NCBI GenBank assembly: GCA_964017235.1
Contig: OZ024928.1
Span: 82,703,566 to 82,767,565, forward strand
DNA: 64,000 nucleotides
Direction: 5' to 3'
Origin: Sabellastarte sp. h YS-2021
Lineage: Eukaryota; Annelida; Polychaeta; Sabellida; Sabellidae
The notes below the pieces were generated by a model. The model worked only from the letters and a program-made list of their open reading frames with translations, did not search any database and was not told where the DNA came from. Shown here one piece after another: positions 1 to 12,100 of the stretch. The position numbers and the translations under genes were made by a program. Positions within the stretch are counted from its first letter, which is position 1. Each line of letters starts with the position of its first letter.

Positions 1-88
1 AGCAACTCTGCTCAACAAATCATAGGATCTGGTTACTTGTACATTACTACATGTCAAAAACTCTGCAGAACAGTGGTCCTGGAATTAC

Positions 89-185
89 CTTTCTTGAAGC
101 ACTCATTGCCCTTTGCTTTCTCCTCTTCCGCCAATTCTGGGTTGATGTAGGCCCTTTTCTCTCGTTCTTTCTTCTCTTTTTCTGC
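89..185 (-). CDS. STIP1: STIP1/HOP exon: TPR2A-TPR2B linker and start of TPR2B
   Basis: Seen: the minus strand reads from an AG acceptor (186-187) to a GT donor (87-88). It encodes a charged Lys/Glu/Arg helix, then AYINPEL, then KAKGNECFKK, the first helix of TPR2B. Known: STIP1 couples Hsp70 (TPR1, TPR2B) to Hsp90 (TPR2A) in the cytosol. YINP.L followed by K-x3-N is the usual entry to TPR2B, and the K-x3-N pair belongs to a carboxylate clamp that holds EEVD tails. The 97-nt exon starts in phase 0 and ends after one base, matching the phase of the exon at 777-897. The rest of TPR2B and the DP2 domain lie beyond the left window edge. Confidence is high from the protein match and splice sites. 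Confidence 0.93.
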
Positions 186-776
186 CTACAAACACAACCA
201 AAACATGTTGGCAAAATATGGCAATCAAAACAAAAGCTTTACACTAACTAATAAGTACAGCATACCCAACATTTTATTTAGGTTCACATTACATTAGTTT
301 AACTAGTAAAGTAGAGTGGTGAATTTCTCTTAATGCATGTTCATGTATAAAATTAATTATATAGAATTCCACAAATGACTGGTCATTAGAGTTTGTTAAC
401 TTGGGTTTCACAGAGATGAGAGTACATAAGACATGTTTTGTAGATTTCCAGAATTCACAGGCACCTGTGGTCTCATTCATCAGAGTGAAGAAGTAAAGTT
501 TGACATCAAAGGTTTACAATTGGCTTTTTTCAATCTAAATATTTACACAACAAAGATACCCTGTGCACTACCAAGTTTACTAAATTTATCACAAGGAGTT
601 ACAATATGCAAGACATAAATACTGAGTATAATGCACACCACACAAAACACTACATACATATCCTATTTAATGTTGCTACAAGTCTAGAAAATGTATATTA
701 TGTACTGTGACACATGCCATAAATCCCCTCTAACTCTAGTAAGAGTTACTCTACAATCAGGTAAAACCCTCTCTAC
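186..776 (-). other. STIP1 intron, no recognised element
   Basis: A short AT-rich intron of about 590 bp between the exons at 777-897 and 89-185. No gene, tandem repeat or transposon end was recognised. It is the only STIP1 intron here that looks free of large insertions. Confidence 0.6.
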
Positions 777-897
777 CTCTGCCACTGTAATGGCAATTTG
801 TCTATCTCGATGTTCTGCCAGGGATTTGTTATAATACACTATGGCTTTGTCCAAATCATCCAACTGATAGTAAGCTTTGCCAATACGTGCCAAGGCC
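777..897 (-). CDS. STIP1: STIP1/HOP exon: third repeat of TPR2A
   Basis: Seen: acceptor AG at 898-899 and donor GT at 775-776. The exon encodes ALARIGKAYYQLDDLDKA followed by VYYNKSLAEHR and a short tail. The first base completes a Lys codon begun in the exon at 6695-6797, giving K-x3-R (Lys-Ala-Leu-Ala-Arg), which matches the clamp residues that bind the Hsp90 MEEVD tail in TPR2A. NKSLAEHR is a signature of this family. Exon length is 121 nt and it ends in phase 0. I chose the donor after GAG because it restores the family spacing of 22 residues between EHR and YINP when joined to the next exon. An open frame continues past the donor but loses similarity. Confidence 0.93.
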
Positions 898-1849
898 CTG
901 AAACGACACCAATATTATACACAATATATCTTAGCAGACTGACATCGATGTATGATATGTTACTGTATTAATTTATAGCACTGTAATGTCAATGTTATAT
1001 GCTCCAGTATAATATTAACTTATCTAAGCACTCTTGACATATACTTATCATATGCTAGTGTATGCTATATTTACATTATCATACCTGAGCACTGACACTA
1101 ATCTTCTGACTTTGATACTTGTTTATAACATGCCTATGCATTATTATCATCTCAGCACTTCAATATCAATGTTACATACTAGTCATATACCATAGCATAG
1201 TGTAGTACCCAGTGGTGTGAATGATAAACCAGATGGTGGAAACAACAAAATCTGAAACAAATATTATGGCACCGATTATTGAAAATGTTATTATTTTATA
1301 CTTTCTAATGGCTGAGACTTCATCAAAACAACAAAAAAATGTACATATTGGTGAAATATATTCACATTTTAACTTTATATGGTGCAAAAGTATTGCTTTT
1401 GCATTTAATAGTATCTCACAAAAGACATTTCCGTTTGTAAACTAGAAAAAGGTTTTTGAAAACAAAGATGAGCGGCCTTATAAAGAAGCTTCAGGAATTT
1501 TTGCATTAGAATGTTATGACCCATTCACACTAAGGGCAGTGTACTCTGCAGTTAAAAGTGTTACTCAGCGGCAGAAGCACCTTCCAGAATGACTATTTTG
1601 TCCTCAGGCATTTTGTCCGTTTACCAAAACTAACAAATTTAATTAATCTTTTTAAGTGTATTCCATTAATGTGTATGAAATATATAAAGAAGGATTTAGC
1701 AAAAATTATATGTATTAGGTGTGGTGGACAAAAATCTCAAACTAAATGAGGTGGGACCTAAAACTTGATATTTATCATGTTATTGCAGCCATAGCCGTCT
1801 TAAAAACTGGCAATCTAAGTTGAACAGATCACAGAAATATTCCCCTGGT
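898..1849 (-). other. STIP1 intron segment, unclassified
   Basis: AT-rich intron sequence with several short open frames (for example 1221-1445 on plus) that resemble no family I know and have no coding signature. Repeated short phrases around 930-1180 suggest very old degenerate repeats. No clear transposon end was found. Confidence 0.4.
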
Positions 1850-2480
1850 AAGTTTAATCAATGTATTAAGTTTAAGTGATGTTGGATGAACAGTAAATGT
1901 AAACCCCCATTTTCACTTAAGATGGCCATAACTTCACTTGTATTGGTGGTCAGAAAATAAGAATGTCCCTTTTATCATCCTTAATAAGTGTGCAAAGTTT
2001 AACTGAGGTCAGCTGAACAATAAGACAGCTGGAGGCTGAAATCCCCTTTATTCACTGTTAGGTGACCATAACTTTATTCATATTGGGACTTTAATGTGAC
2101 CATAAAATAAGAATGTCCCATTTGCCATCCTTTACAAATGTCCAGAGTTTAACTGAGGTCAGCTGAAAAATAAGATAGCTGGAGGCTGAAAACAACCTTA
2201 TTTCACTGTTTGGTGCCCATAACTTCATTCATATTTGGACTTTAAGGTGACAATAAAATAAAAATGTCCCTTTTGTCATCCTTTATAAGTGTGCAAAGTT
2301 TTAATGAGCTCAGTTGAACAATAAGATAGCTGGAGGCTAAAAACTCTTATTTCAGTGTAAGGTGGCCATAATTTCATTCATATTGAGACTTTAAGGTGAC
2401 CATAAAATAAGAAGGTCCCTTTTGCCTACCTTTATAAATGTGCCAAGTTTTATTTTAAAAATCCAAATACTGAGCTTGGG
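1850..2480. repeat. Tandem repeat, ~150-bp units (about 4)
   Basis: The phrase AGTTTAACTGAGGTCAGCTG recurs near 1996 and 2146, with a diverged copy near 2297, so the period is about 150 bp. Each unit also carries a 'gtgaccataa' block and an 'aagaatgtccc' block. Units are visibly diverged. The style (GGCCATAA, AAGGTGACC) resembles the internal units of the Helentron-like elements elsewhere in the window, so this may be the core of a decayed element, but no terminal hairpin was found here. Confidence 0.7.
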
Positions 2481-3963
2481 GCTAAAACCCTACATTGTAA
2501 GTTTAAGAAGACCATATTATTCTTAATATTTAAATCATAAGGTGGCTAGAGTCTTCTTATGGTCAACTTCAACATCACTGATCAGACAGATTTAAATAAA
2601 TGGAAAAACAAAGGAGGGACTTTACGGTGACAAGCTTCTTTAATATTTACATTTTAAGGTCAGCATAAAGTCAGGATATTCCTTTGGCTAATATTAATAT
2701 ATGTGGCATTAAGGTGACCTTAAGGTCTCAGATACAGGGCTGAAACTTCAGCATGTGAGAGATTATCAAAAAGTAGCTGAATAACTTATTCCAACAAAAC
2801 ACCGAAATCCTGACCATTTTTGAGATACAAAGTACCCATTTTTTAAATTTACAAAAATCAATCACCTACTAATCAAGCATCTTTGGTCTGATCAATCAGA
2901 AATTCCTTTCCAATGTACAAATTTAGTTCGAAATTTTATAGCACTGGTGCATGTGTTTTGTTTTCCAAAAAAAAGATGACGGGTTGTTTTTGAAAAATGC
3001 TTAAGGTTATCTTAAGTGAAGTTTAAGGTCTCCTTAAAGTATCCAAAAACTTTTTCCCGCCCCTATATTTTGAAAGAAAGATGTGAAGAAAAAAATTCCA
3101 AAGCCTAAGAAGTTATTCAAGGGACACCATAATCTGGCAGCAGAGATCGGTCAAATCTTTGTGAAAACAAGTAAGTACCCCTGATGGCTGCTTAATTATG
3201 GCTCATGTACACTTGTGGTTTATTTTCACCATCTCAGTAAGAAGCGTACAAAATTCCAGATTTTGTTTGTTTCAAAGCACCGGCAACCGGTTTTGATTTT
3301 TTAAACAATACATCAATAACAGTACCAAAATATTTATGTTCAGCTAGTGTACTATCTTAACAAATTTGAGTCACTCTGACATAGATGTTACACTGTATTC
3401 ATTTTACTTACCTGATCACTCTACTATATATGACATGCAAGTGTATTACCTTAGCAAGTCGAGAACTCCTATTTTGATTTATGACATGGTAGTATTTGTC
3501 ATGGAACAATTTAATGTGTTCTCAATCGATTTTCAATGATGGTAGGTCATTGGCAAGTTTATATTATTGATCATGACACAATATTAAGCCCTGAACAGTG
3601 ATGCCAGTATCTCTGTATATTTGGAGGTTTTTATTCTGATTTTGTTGAGGGAAGACTGCCATGTTTTGGTTTCATGAGTTTCACTTGCTGTCAGTGCTCA
3701 GTCATTTAGGATGTACTAAAACACATATATTTTTTTGGAATCCTGAAATTGAAACAGTTTTGTATTGGCAGCCTCCCAATCTACATATTTTTGTAATGAC
3801 CCATCCCAACAGAAAATTCATGTTTGATATGCCACTTTATTACAGTCCTTTACAGCTGTTCCAATTCATAACCAAGAACCTGATAACTTATCCACCAACA
3901 ATGCACAGAGTTTTCAATGTACAGAATACTTTACAGTCAATGCAAAATAAACTAGATATTGCG
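2481..3963. other. Intron sequence, unclassified
   Basis: AT-rich sequence without a supported gene. The part from 2,500 to 3,200 continues the 'aaggtgac/aaggtctcc' style of the preceding repeat. A 101-codon open frame at 3661-3966 has no recognisable domain and no splice context. It ends where DIRS fragment D begins, so I treat it as chance. Confidence 0.4.
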
Positions 3964-5690
3964 TGAATGTGTCGGGCTTGAGTCACCTGTTTCTTGGATA
4001 ACCAGGTCAGGATTCTCCATAGTAGGGCCCAAAGAGGGCCTGACTTACTCCCCCCCCCCCCCTTAAATAGGCAACCACCATGATATTGTCTGTAGCTATG
4101 GTAGCGATAAGGTTCAAGCAGAGGTCTTGGAACTCCTTTAGGGCCAAAAAGACCGCCTTGGTTCCAAATACTTTATGTGTAACTTGCTTCTGGAAGGGAC
4201 CAGGTTCCCCCTGCAGTGTGTTCCCCTAAGTGAGCACTCGTCCTTCTTGATGCATCTGTAAGGATTTGCAGAGTATATTTAAGTAGGTGTAATGGTTGAC
4301 CTTGAAGCACATTGTCATCCTACAACCACCATTTTAGATGGGTGGAGTGAACTAGGATCACCTTTACTACTGAGTTTGGTATCCTTCAGCTGTTCTTCAA
4401 GTGCCACTGTATCGGCCTCATGTGGAGGTGCACTAGGTGGACTTGTTTCTGTATGGGTGTCAGTAACCCTTTCAGGGGCATCAGCTACCGGACAGGGCCT
4501 GTGGCTCCTGAGAGAAGCTTCTGGATTTGCATTCAAGGTCTGCTAACACACTAGAGCGGATCTGACCTTACCCTCTTCAAGCTGAACTGATAAGCTACCA
4601 GATCAAAGACTTGCTAGAGGTCCAGTTCTAATTTTTCATGTTAATCATTAAAACTTACTCCGGACACAGAGCTACTAGAGATTGTGTATATTGGAGACAG
4701 GTTTGGTGGGCACTGGCATTGACCGACCAGTCGTGCTGGTGGATTGTGGTACTTAGTAATGCCATAGTTAGACCTCCTAACAGACCCAAACGGGAGTGCT
4801 TGAATTGGCAGGGAAGGCCCTGGATGAGAAAACTCTGGTACTTCCTTGTTGGTTGAATGGGGTGAGAGAGTAGGCACCTTTGAGGTTATCCACTCCTCTG
4901 GCTGAAGCGAGGTTAATGTGGTTCCCGATATTCCATCTGAATTATTCAGGGTACTGAGCCACTTTTCCTGCCTGGCAACCTTGTCACACTGGTCGTTTCC
5001 GGAGGGGAGCGTGTAGCCTTCGTGGGAGATTCTTATAAACTTGGGACTGGCCCATAGGGCGGCCCAAGTTTGACCAGGCAGGCTGGGGACAAAAAACAGT
5101 GTCAACACTGGTGACAGGTTCATTGATCCACACAGTAAGAAACCATCCAAAAGGGATCTGCGACCTTAGATCATTTCCACACAACCCCACTGTGGAAAAC
5201 ACTAATAGCCATTTATGAGAACTGTGACCCCTGGTGTGATTAACAGATAAATTTACCATTACTTGAGTTGTGAAAACCGGCAAATGGGTTATAATTTTGA
5301 GGAGAAGACTGGCATACTCAGACCCCTGGTGTCAGCTGACACTGGTCACAGGCTGGGTAAAAGGCAAGCTGGGTGGCCGGTCTAGGGGGGTGGATCACTG
5401 TATCTCACTGGAACCCATAAGAAAACTTGATGAACCTCCACAGTAACTGAAACAACAGACTTCTAGCTGGCAGTAGGCTGACCAGTCCGGTTAGTTCGGC
5501 ATCTCACTGGGACCAGTAACTGGCTGGTGTGGGGTCTGATAAGATAAGGTTGACAGGTAGTTGGACAAATCTTGTTGGGAAAGTCTTATCTATAGTCACT
5601 TTCATCCAGCTAGCAGGTCCTGACAGTAGGCTGGCTGACTGGTCTGGTAGATTGAGACAGTCATCTCACCGGGACCAATGAATGGTTGAA
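3964..5690 (-). pseudogene. DIRS retrotransposon fragment D (RNase H / reverse transcriptase remnant)
   Basis: This stretch is homologous along its length to 9090-10645 in DIRS copy C: both begin with 'gaatgtgtcgggct' and end with 'gaccaatgaatgg' / 'gaccagtgactgg'. In the better copies the matching minus-strand region encodes RNase H and the reverse transcriptase. Here the frames are broken, and internal segments of a few hundred bases differ between D and C. No terminal repeat flanks it, so it is an internal fragment. It is bounded on the right by a fragment of the H1 terminal region (5700-5850). Confidence 0.7.
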
Positions 5691-5699
5691 ATTCAAGGT

Positions 5700-5850
5700 C
5701 ACAAAACAATAGCGTTCGTGGCATTGCCCATATATATCCACATACCAAATTTGAAAGGTCCAACTAAAATATTTTTTAAGTTATCGCGTCCGAAAGGAAA
5801 TCTCTGCGGCGGCAGCGTGACCATACTGAATCCTTAGTATCCCCGACTTT
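5700..5850 (-). mobile_element. Solo H1 Helentron-like end fragment
   Basis: Contains 'gttatcgcgtcc', 'aaggaaat', a short CGG run and 'tatccccgactttcg' in the same order as the right end of the H1 elements (compare 16990-17081). It is diverged and lacks the final GTCTGGGGATAT arm, so it is a decayed end. Confidence 0.6.
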
Positions 5851-6680
5851 CGACAACAAGACCATTGCCGTGGCATTAATCTCCTGCCAGGTTTTAAGCA
5901 GAAATTGGGGTAGTCTGACCACAAAAAAAGGTTGCAAGTGCAAGAGGCAATTGTTAGCCATTGATCAATGAGACATTTTTGATTTCTACCAAAATTTAAG
6001 ATGGCAACCAGAATTGGGAAAAGTAAAAATTTCTTAGAGACACTATATCTCAAACAGTTTTTTAAATAATCAACATTTTCAATTTCCACCAAAATTCAAG
6101 ATGGTGGCCAGAATTTGGAAAATTAAAAAATTTTCAGAGACATAATATGCATTGTCTATAGTACCACAAAGATCACAAAATTTGCTCAAAATTACTCTAT
6201 CTCTGACAGTTTTTGAGATAATCAAAATTTTCGATTTCTGGCAAAATCCAAAAATAACATAGTGGAAGGAATAGGCTAAGTGCAATACTTTTGAAGATAT
6301 TAGACATTTACACCTTCATTAATTTATCTTAAATTAAGAAAATAACTGCTACTCACTTGTATAGTACAGTACAGCTCCGAAGTACATACCATCTTGTAGG
6401 TAAGAAGAAAGTAGCTGGATAACATATTTTTTAACAAAATAATCTAAATACGATAGTTTTAGAGTTAGACGCCATTTACTCAAATTAGCTAAAAGTGTCA
6501 TTACTCACTTAACTTTACGCCAAAGTCCAAAAAACCTAAAAAAATTTGAAGGACATAAGATTCCATTATGATAAGCAATTGAGAAAAAAGTGTAAATCCA
6601 GTAGTTTAGAGAAATCTGTGCAACACACTGACGCTCGCACACACGCCTCCTGGGTTAAAGCCCAGCAGGAGATATTAAAC
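5851..6680 (-). mobile_element. H4/H5-like Helentron fragments ending in a hairpin beside a STIP1 exon
   Basis: 5,860-6,260 holds diverged units with 'caagatgg(t/c)ggcc' and 'ctatctctgacagttttgagat', the ~130-170 bp style seen in H5 and H2. 6,300-6,677 matches 45,300-45,540 ('tagtttagagaaatctg', CA/CG-rich run, then a hairpin 'cctgggttaaagcccagcagg' broken by a short loop, then GAGATATTA). The hairpin marks the terminus of family H4. The terminus lies about 16 bp from the end of the next STIP1 exon, just inside the intron. Confidence 0.6.
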
Positions 6681-6694
6681 TGACATGTACTTAC

Positions 6695-6797
6695 TTTCCA
6701 ATGAGTTTGAACTCTGCAGCATTTTCTCTCCCTACTTCCACGGCACGCTCACAGCCCTTGATACACTCCTCAAACTTCTTTTGTTCAAAATATACAG
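6695..6797 (-). CDS. STIP1: STIP1/HOP exon: second repeat of TPR2A
   Basis: Seen: acceptor AG at 6798-6799 and donor GTAAGT at 6694-6689. The exon encodes AVYFEQKKFEECIKGC then ERAVEVGREN, the second TPR of TPR2A, closely matching the known family pattern (AVYFE....C...CEKA.EVGREN). The first two bases complete the Ala codon split with the exon at 29894-30020, and the last two begin the clamp Lys codon completed at 897. Length is 103 nt. The intron upstream on the minus strand is about 23 kb and is filled with transposons. The intron downstream begins with the terminus of a Helentron-like element. Confidence 0.95.
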
Positions 6798-7133
6798 CTG
6801 TGTATAAACAAACAGAAGAACTTCAAAAATCTCTAACATCATTATAGTTTAGTTGTGGATATGGCTAGCTTCCACTTATTCCAATCAAAATACAAAGGTT
6901 CTTTAAAAAACAGAGAAACAAAGGCTTGTGCAGTGTGCATTCAATACATTGTACAATTATCCTTCAATACCAATATAGTTTTCTTGTAGATATTAACTTC
7001 TACTTATACCAACGAAAATACTGTATTAATTTACCGAACGTGCCAAAAAAGTTGACTTGAATTCTGTATTCCAATTAAGAATGGGAAGGTAGCATGTTTT
7101 TCATCGGTATCTGTAAATACTTACAATAAAAAT
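6798..7133 (-). other. STIP1 intron segment
   Basis: AT-rich sequence between the exon at 6695-6797 and the left end of DIRS copy C. No gene or repeat recognised. Confidence 0.5.
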
Positions 7134-7370
7134 TGCAAATTTAATAAGTAAATTAAATTTTAACAAGGTAATACCCTATCCAATGGACAATTACTTTACC
7201 CGTCGGCGCGACTGGTCCCCACAAAAACCAGAAAAACACATCCTGTATATAATACCGGCAGGACTGGTCAAGTAGTGTGCATTCGCTAGGTGGCGCATCA
7301 TACTTCCTTCCTGTCTAGACAGAGTGACTTCAGTTCATCTTTTTGGTTGTCTAAACACATTTAGACCCCT
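7134..7370. repeat. Left terminal repeat of DIRS copy C
   Basis: Starts TGCAAATTTAATAAGTA, then 'ggtaataccctatccaatgg'. The first ~57 bp recur in inverse orientation at 7411-7463, which defines the element terminus. The inner part is GC-richer and weakly resembles the inverse of 28380-28561. Confidence 0.75.
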
Positions 7371-7410
7371 AGTAAGCTGGTAGCGGGGTTGGTTGGGAGG
7401 GCCTTGCCCG

Positions 7411-7498
7411 TCCATTGGATAGGGTATTAACTTATAAAAAATTAATGTACTTATTAAATTTGCACTTTTATTGCGTTAATACATCCTATCCAATGGAC
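7411..7498. repeat. Internal complementary region (ICR) of DIRS copy C
   Basis: The left half (7411-7463) is the reverse complement of the left end of the element. The right half (7464-7498, CTTTTATTGCGTTAATACAT and on) is the reverse complement of the right-end type found at 28524-28561. Such a fused copy of both ends is diagnostic of DIRS elements and is thought to template completion of the circular cDNA. Confidence 0.85.
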
Positions 7499-7749
7499 AA
7501 TTGCTGAATAACTACCGCTTGGTTGGCAGGTAAGTTACTAGGGACTTAAGTGAACTCATAAATGATAAAATTCCCTCTGGCCTAGGTTGACTTAGAGTCA
7601 GGAAACCCGTAGGCCAATGGTCGGATACCAGTGCCCGGTTGCCGGGGTGTATACCAACGTTGCCCCCCCCTCCCCCTTTCAACAGACCTGCTCTGAGGTA
7701 GGGGAAGAGAGGGACGAGTTCAGTCCCAGGAGGCAATAACCTCCCAAAG

Positions 7750-8520
7750 GAGAGCATGTCAATTAGTTCCTATATACAAATCTCAATATAAGGGCTAATT
7801 GTGGAACTGCTGACCAGCCATTACTAAGCCCAATCAAAAAAGCTCTGAATCAGCTCAAGCCACATCCTTCAAATAGAACTGTGTGAAGGTGTTATGTTAC
7901 TTCCAGTGGAAGCCTGAAAAATTTGTTCTAAGGAGACTCCCGACTGGAAGACCTTAGAAAATAGCTCATAAAATAGGATCACAGTCTGCGTGATCCAGGA
8001 GACAGTGGCAGGTGAGATGTCTTGTCAAAACCTTTCTTAAAGTACACAAAGAGTAACTCATTGTTCTGTCTGAGGTCCTGTCCCAATAAGTAGCGCAGTG
8101 CTCTGACCAGACACAGAGGCCTATCAGACTTTAGGGACTAATCCAGAGTTGGGACCAGGGCTGGCATAACCACTGGGACCACACCGTCTGGGCTCTCCTT
8201 GGCTAGCTAGTTCTTGGAAAGAAAGCTGGGTGCTGGGTACAAAGATACCTTGACCAGTCTGACTGGTGTTTGATGCTTTTGTTTTGCAAGCATGGATCTC
8301 ACTCCTGCGTTTGCCAGAACCCAGGGTCAAAAGGAAAACAGCCTTGAAGGTCAATACTTCAAAGAGGTCTCTTTAAGGTGTTTGAATGGAGCCTTGCCAA
8401 TTGGTGCAACACCAGGGGAAGGTTCCAGGAGTGGATGCCCTTCTGATCCTTAGGTGTATCTCTATGTGAACTGTCCAAGGGACGAGTGAGATTCTCATCT
8501 TGCTGACATTGGTGAATTAC
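7750..8520 (-). pseudogene. Tyrosine recombinase remnant of DIRS copy C
   Basis: 8124-8354 reads LGSGKRRSEIHA, the box holding the first catalytic Arg of DIRS recombinases. Below it, 7,760-8,110 can be read in changing frames as RALRYLLG...LLFVYFKKG and, further on, a broken match to the QACHW...FYLKD box. Stops and frameshifts are present throughout, so the protein cannot be made. Similarity to copies A and B is clear but low. Confidence 0.8.
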
Positions 8521-10650
8521 CCAGTTGTCAGCAATGACCGATCTGGTTGATCCTCTTGTGGAGCCTCAATTCGTGCTGCCACTGCCTCAGAGAAACCCTG
8601 CTCCTTGACTGCTGAGGCTGTAGGAGCCATGCATGCAGATCTAAGTTTGACAGATTCCGGTGAGGAGACTGATCGAATGGTTGAATGAGCAAGTTGGCCA
8701 GGTACAAAGGAATCTGACTAGATATGGTCACAAGATCCCAGAACCAGGCATGTTGGGCCACCTTGGAGCAATCAGAAATAATTCCCCTGCATGGGTAGTC
8801 CTGCAACTTCTCCACCACTTGCCTAAGATGGTTACTGGTGGGAAGGCATATAGGTCCAGATCCTCCCATGGCAGAATGATTGCATCACTGTCCATATTGG
8901 GGGTCTGGCACCGGTGAAACAAGTTGAGGCAGTTTGTTGTTGAGTCAGGTGGCAAAAACAGGATCACTTGGGGCTGGTGCCGCCAGAAGCGTATTGCTTG
9001 CAAAAAACTCGGACAGGAGGGACCATTCAGTCTGTTCTGTCTGGTTGGCAGAGCCTGGATAGCTTGTCTGCTATGACATTCAGCCATCTGGAATGTGTCG
9101 GGCTAGAATCACCTGCTTTCTGGAGGACCAGGTCAGGTTTCTCCATAGTAGGGCACAGAAGGCCAACTTCATCCCCCTCCTTTTTCTTAATACAGGCAAC
9201 CACCATGGTGTTGTCTGTAGTTATGACCGCAAAATTGTTCAACCTGAGGTCTTGGAACTCTTTTAGGGCCAAAAGACCACCAAAGTTCCAGATAGACTAA
9301 TGTATAACTTGCTTCTGGAAGGAACCAGGTTCCCCTTGCAGTGTGTTCCCCTAAGTGAGCACCCCACCTTTCTTGATGCATCTGTAAGGATTGAAGAGCA
9401 TATTTAGTGGGTGTAATGATTGACCTTGAAGCCCATTGTCTTCCTGCAGCCACCATTTAGGATGGGGGGAGGGAAGGGGTCACCTTTTCAAGTGATTCTG
9501 GTACCCTCCAGCTGTTCTTCTAGTGCCACTGTGTGAGGCAACCTAGGTGGACTTCTCTATGGCTGTCAGTAACCCTATCAGGGCATCAGCTGCCAGACCA
9601 GGCATGTGGGTCTGGATTCAATGTCTACTAACGCTCTAGGGCGGGTCTAACCTTACCCTCTTTCAAACTGAACTGGAAGCCTACTAAGTCGAGGACTTGC
9701 TTGAGGTCCAGTTCTAAATTTTCATCTTTACCATTCAACCTTACTCTTGACACAGAGCTACTCGAGACTGTGGCTGGAGACAGGTTTGGTGGGAACTGGC
9801 TTGGACGAACCAGTGATACTGGTGGATTGTGGTACTTTGTAATGTCATAGTTAGACCTCCTTCACCACCACCGAGAGAACACCCCCTGTGTACTGTGAAC
9901 AGACCAACAGGGAGTGATTGAACTGGCATGGAAGACCCTGGATGTGAAAAACTCTGGTACTTCCTTGTTGGTTGAAAGGGGTGAGGGAGTAGGCAACCTC
10001 GAAGTTATCAACTCCCCTCACTGAAGATATGGTTCCCAATGTTTCCATCTGAATTATACAGGGTAAACAGCCACTTCTGCTGACCTGGTTAAGCTGGTCG
10101 TTTCTGGGAGGTGAGGGTGTAGCCCTCCTGGGAGATTCTTATGAACTTGGGGCTTGCCCCTAGGGCGGCCCAAGTTTTGAACAGGCAGGTTGAGCCCAAA
10201 CAACAGTGTCAACACTGGTGACAGGATAGACCTCACTGATCCACAAAGGGAGAAACACCATTCAAAAGATGCGACCTTTAGGTCATTTTCACACAACATT
10301 AATAAACACTAATAGCCAAAATAACAACTGTGACCCCTGGTCTGATTGACAGATATTTTCCCATTGCTTGAGTTTTGAAAACTGGCAAAAATGGGTTGCA
10401 AACTCAGGCCCCTTGTATCAGCTGACACTGGTCACAGGCTGGGTAAAAGGTAAGCTGGGTGGCCAGTCTAATTGATGTGAGGTCTGATAAGGGAATGTTG
10501 ACTGAAAGTTGTTGGACAAATCTTGCTTTGACAGTCTTCCTATTATCTATAGCCACTGTCTGACCAGCTAGGAGGTCCTGAAAGGTAGGCTGGCTGACTG
10601 GTCCGGTAGATTGCGACACTGTCATATCAATGGGACCAGTGACTGGTTTA
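8521..10650 (-). pseudogene. RNase H and reverse transcriptase remnant of DIRS copy C
   Basis: Broken minus-strand frames show the DIRS order. 9187-9456 has ERWGAHLGEHTARGTW (start of RNase H), 9027-9272 has VITTDNTMVVA and NVIADKLSRL (later RNase H carboxylate boxes), and 8728-9087 has the LYAFPP...IAPRWPNMP linker that precedes the recombinase. 9,450-10,650 corresponds to the reverse transcriptase but has no continuous frame. It is homologous to fragment D. Confidence 0.8.
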
Positions 10651-12100
10651 AGAATTCCTCTGTTTCCTTAAGCAGCAACTGGTTGGCCTAAACAGCTACT
10701 TGGACCCTTAAAAAGGGCTCTGCTGGTCTGTTAGCCAGTCCTGGAGACCTGCCCAGTACCAGGTCCTAACCGGTTATTGGTGACGCAATGCTCTGTAACC
10801 GGTTCCTGGTGACTCCACAGTTCTGCAAAACTCACTGGAGTTGGCAGAACTGGGTGAATTTGACTACTTCTTAGCAGGGATAGGTTCATATGAAGCTGCC
10901 TTTTTCCTGTCCGCAGTGGTGGATTTAGCAGCTTTTAACTGTAACTGGAAGAAAGTTCTGTAACCAATGAATTTAGACAGCACAGGTCTGTACCATTAGT
11001 AAATCCCTTGGTAGATTTTGCCGGTCCCGTAGCCTGGTGTTCCAGGTTCAGTCCGGTTACTTCACTGGTATCCCTCAATTTGGTGTGAAGCAACTGTCAA
11101 TAAAGGTTGTGTAAGCCGGCATCCGATCGGTAGGCTCTGAAACCTGTGGTTGAAGCAATTTTCCTGAAGAAAACTTCCTGTTCACCTAACTTGTCACCAG
11201 CAATTCTCTCTAACCAGGAAACCTCTGTAACCGGTGAACCTGCTGTCAGCACTGGATTTAAAGCTGGCTTCTTGCCAGTAATGGTGGGTACAGGAGATTT
11301 CTCTATAACTGGTAACCCTGCTGTCCTCCCTTACATGTTGACTGAAGGTACCCTCATCTTGTCAGTAATGGTGGGAACTGCAGATTTCTCTGTAACCGGC
11401 AAAGCCCTTGCTGGATCTCTGTGTGACCACAACTGGCAGTCTGAGTAGAACTGGTGCCGGTAACCCTCATCACTGGTTGGCTGGAGACCCTACCAGTAGC
11501 CTGAACAGGACTGGTACCAGTCAAAAATTCTGCACTGGGGAGATAAGGGTCTCAATGGTCAAAGCAACTTCTATAACCAGTTCCCATAGGTCAATCCTCT
11601 GTACCCGGTTCCCGGTAGCCTTATTTGTCTCTTGTCTTCTTATTCTTGATCTGTCCCAGTACCCATTCCAAGGTAGGGTATAATAGGTGGAGAGGGCTAG
11701 CAGGGGACCCAACCGGTAGTCTGAACAGAACTGGTACCAGTAAAACTCATCACAGGGGGTCCCATCTATTGCCATCTAATTTCTTCAGGTCATTACAACC
11801 GGTAGTCCGACCAGGACCGGTACCAGCAAATGTACTGCTCATCTTCTTCTTGCTAGCTGAACCAGTCACACTTGAGGATCTGTGTAGCAGCTTGCGGTCG
11901 TTGTGTGGAGATCTGCTGCACATTTCTTCCATTGTAAACTGTTTCTTGTTGATTTCTCGTAAGTGACTAGCCGCTTAAAATATTGCTGGTTGAAAACAGA
12001 GCAGACAGGAAATCTATTTATAGATCTCGCAAGCGACCTTGCCTCATTATTGGAGTTGAAGACTTCAAATGAAGACGATGCGTTCTTTGTAGAAGGTAAG
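10651..12100 (-). pseudogene. Probable gag remnant of DIRS copy C, ACCGGT-rich
   Basis: The sequence is dense in 'aaccggt', 'actggtaccagt' and 'ggttcccggt' phrases. On the minus strand these would encode Thr-Gly-Pro/Pro-Val tracts, as in the gag of copy A near 23,150-23,200 (RPTGPVEVPV). Position (upstream of the RT remnant) and composition support gag. I see no intact zinc-binding box, and the short open frames here on either strand are not conserved, so the assignment is tentative. Confidence 0.5.

Noticed and set aside
3661-3966. A 101-codon open frame on plus as a gene
   Set aside because: No recognisable domain, AT-rich with high Phe/Leu/His content, and it ends at the border of a DIRS fragment. 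Consistent with chance.
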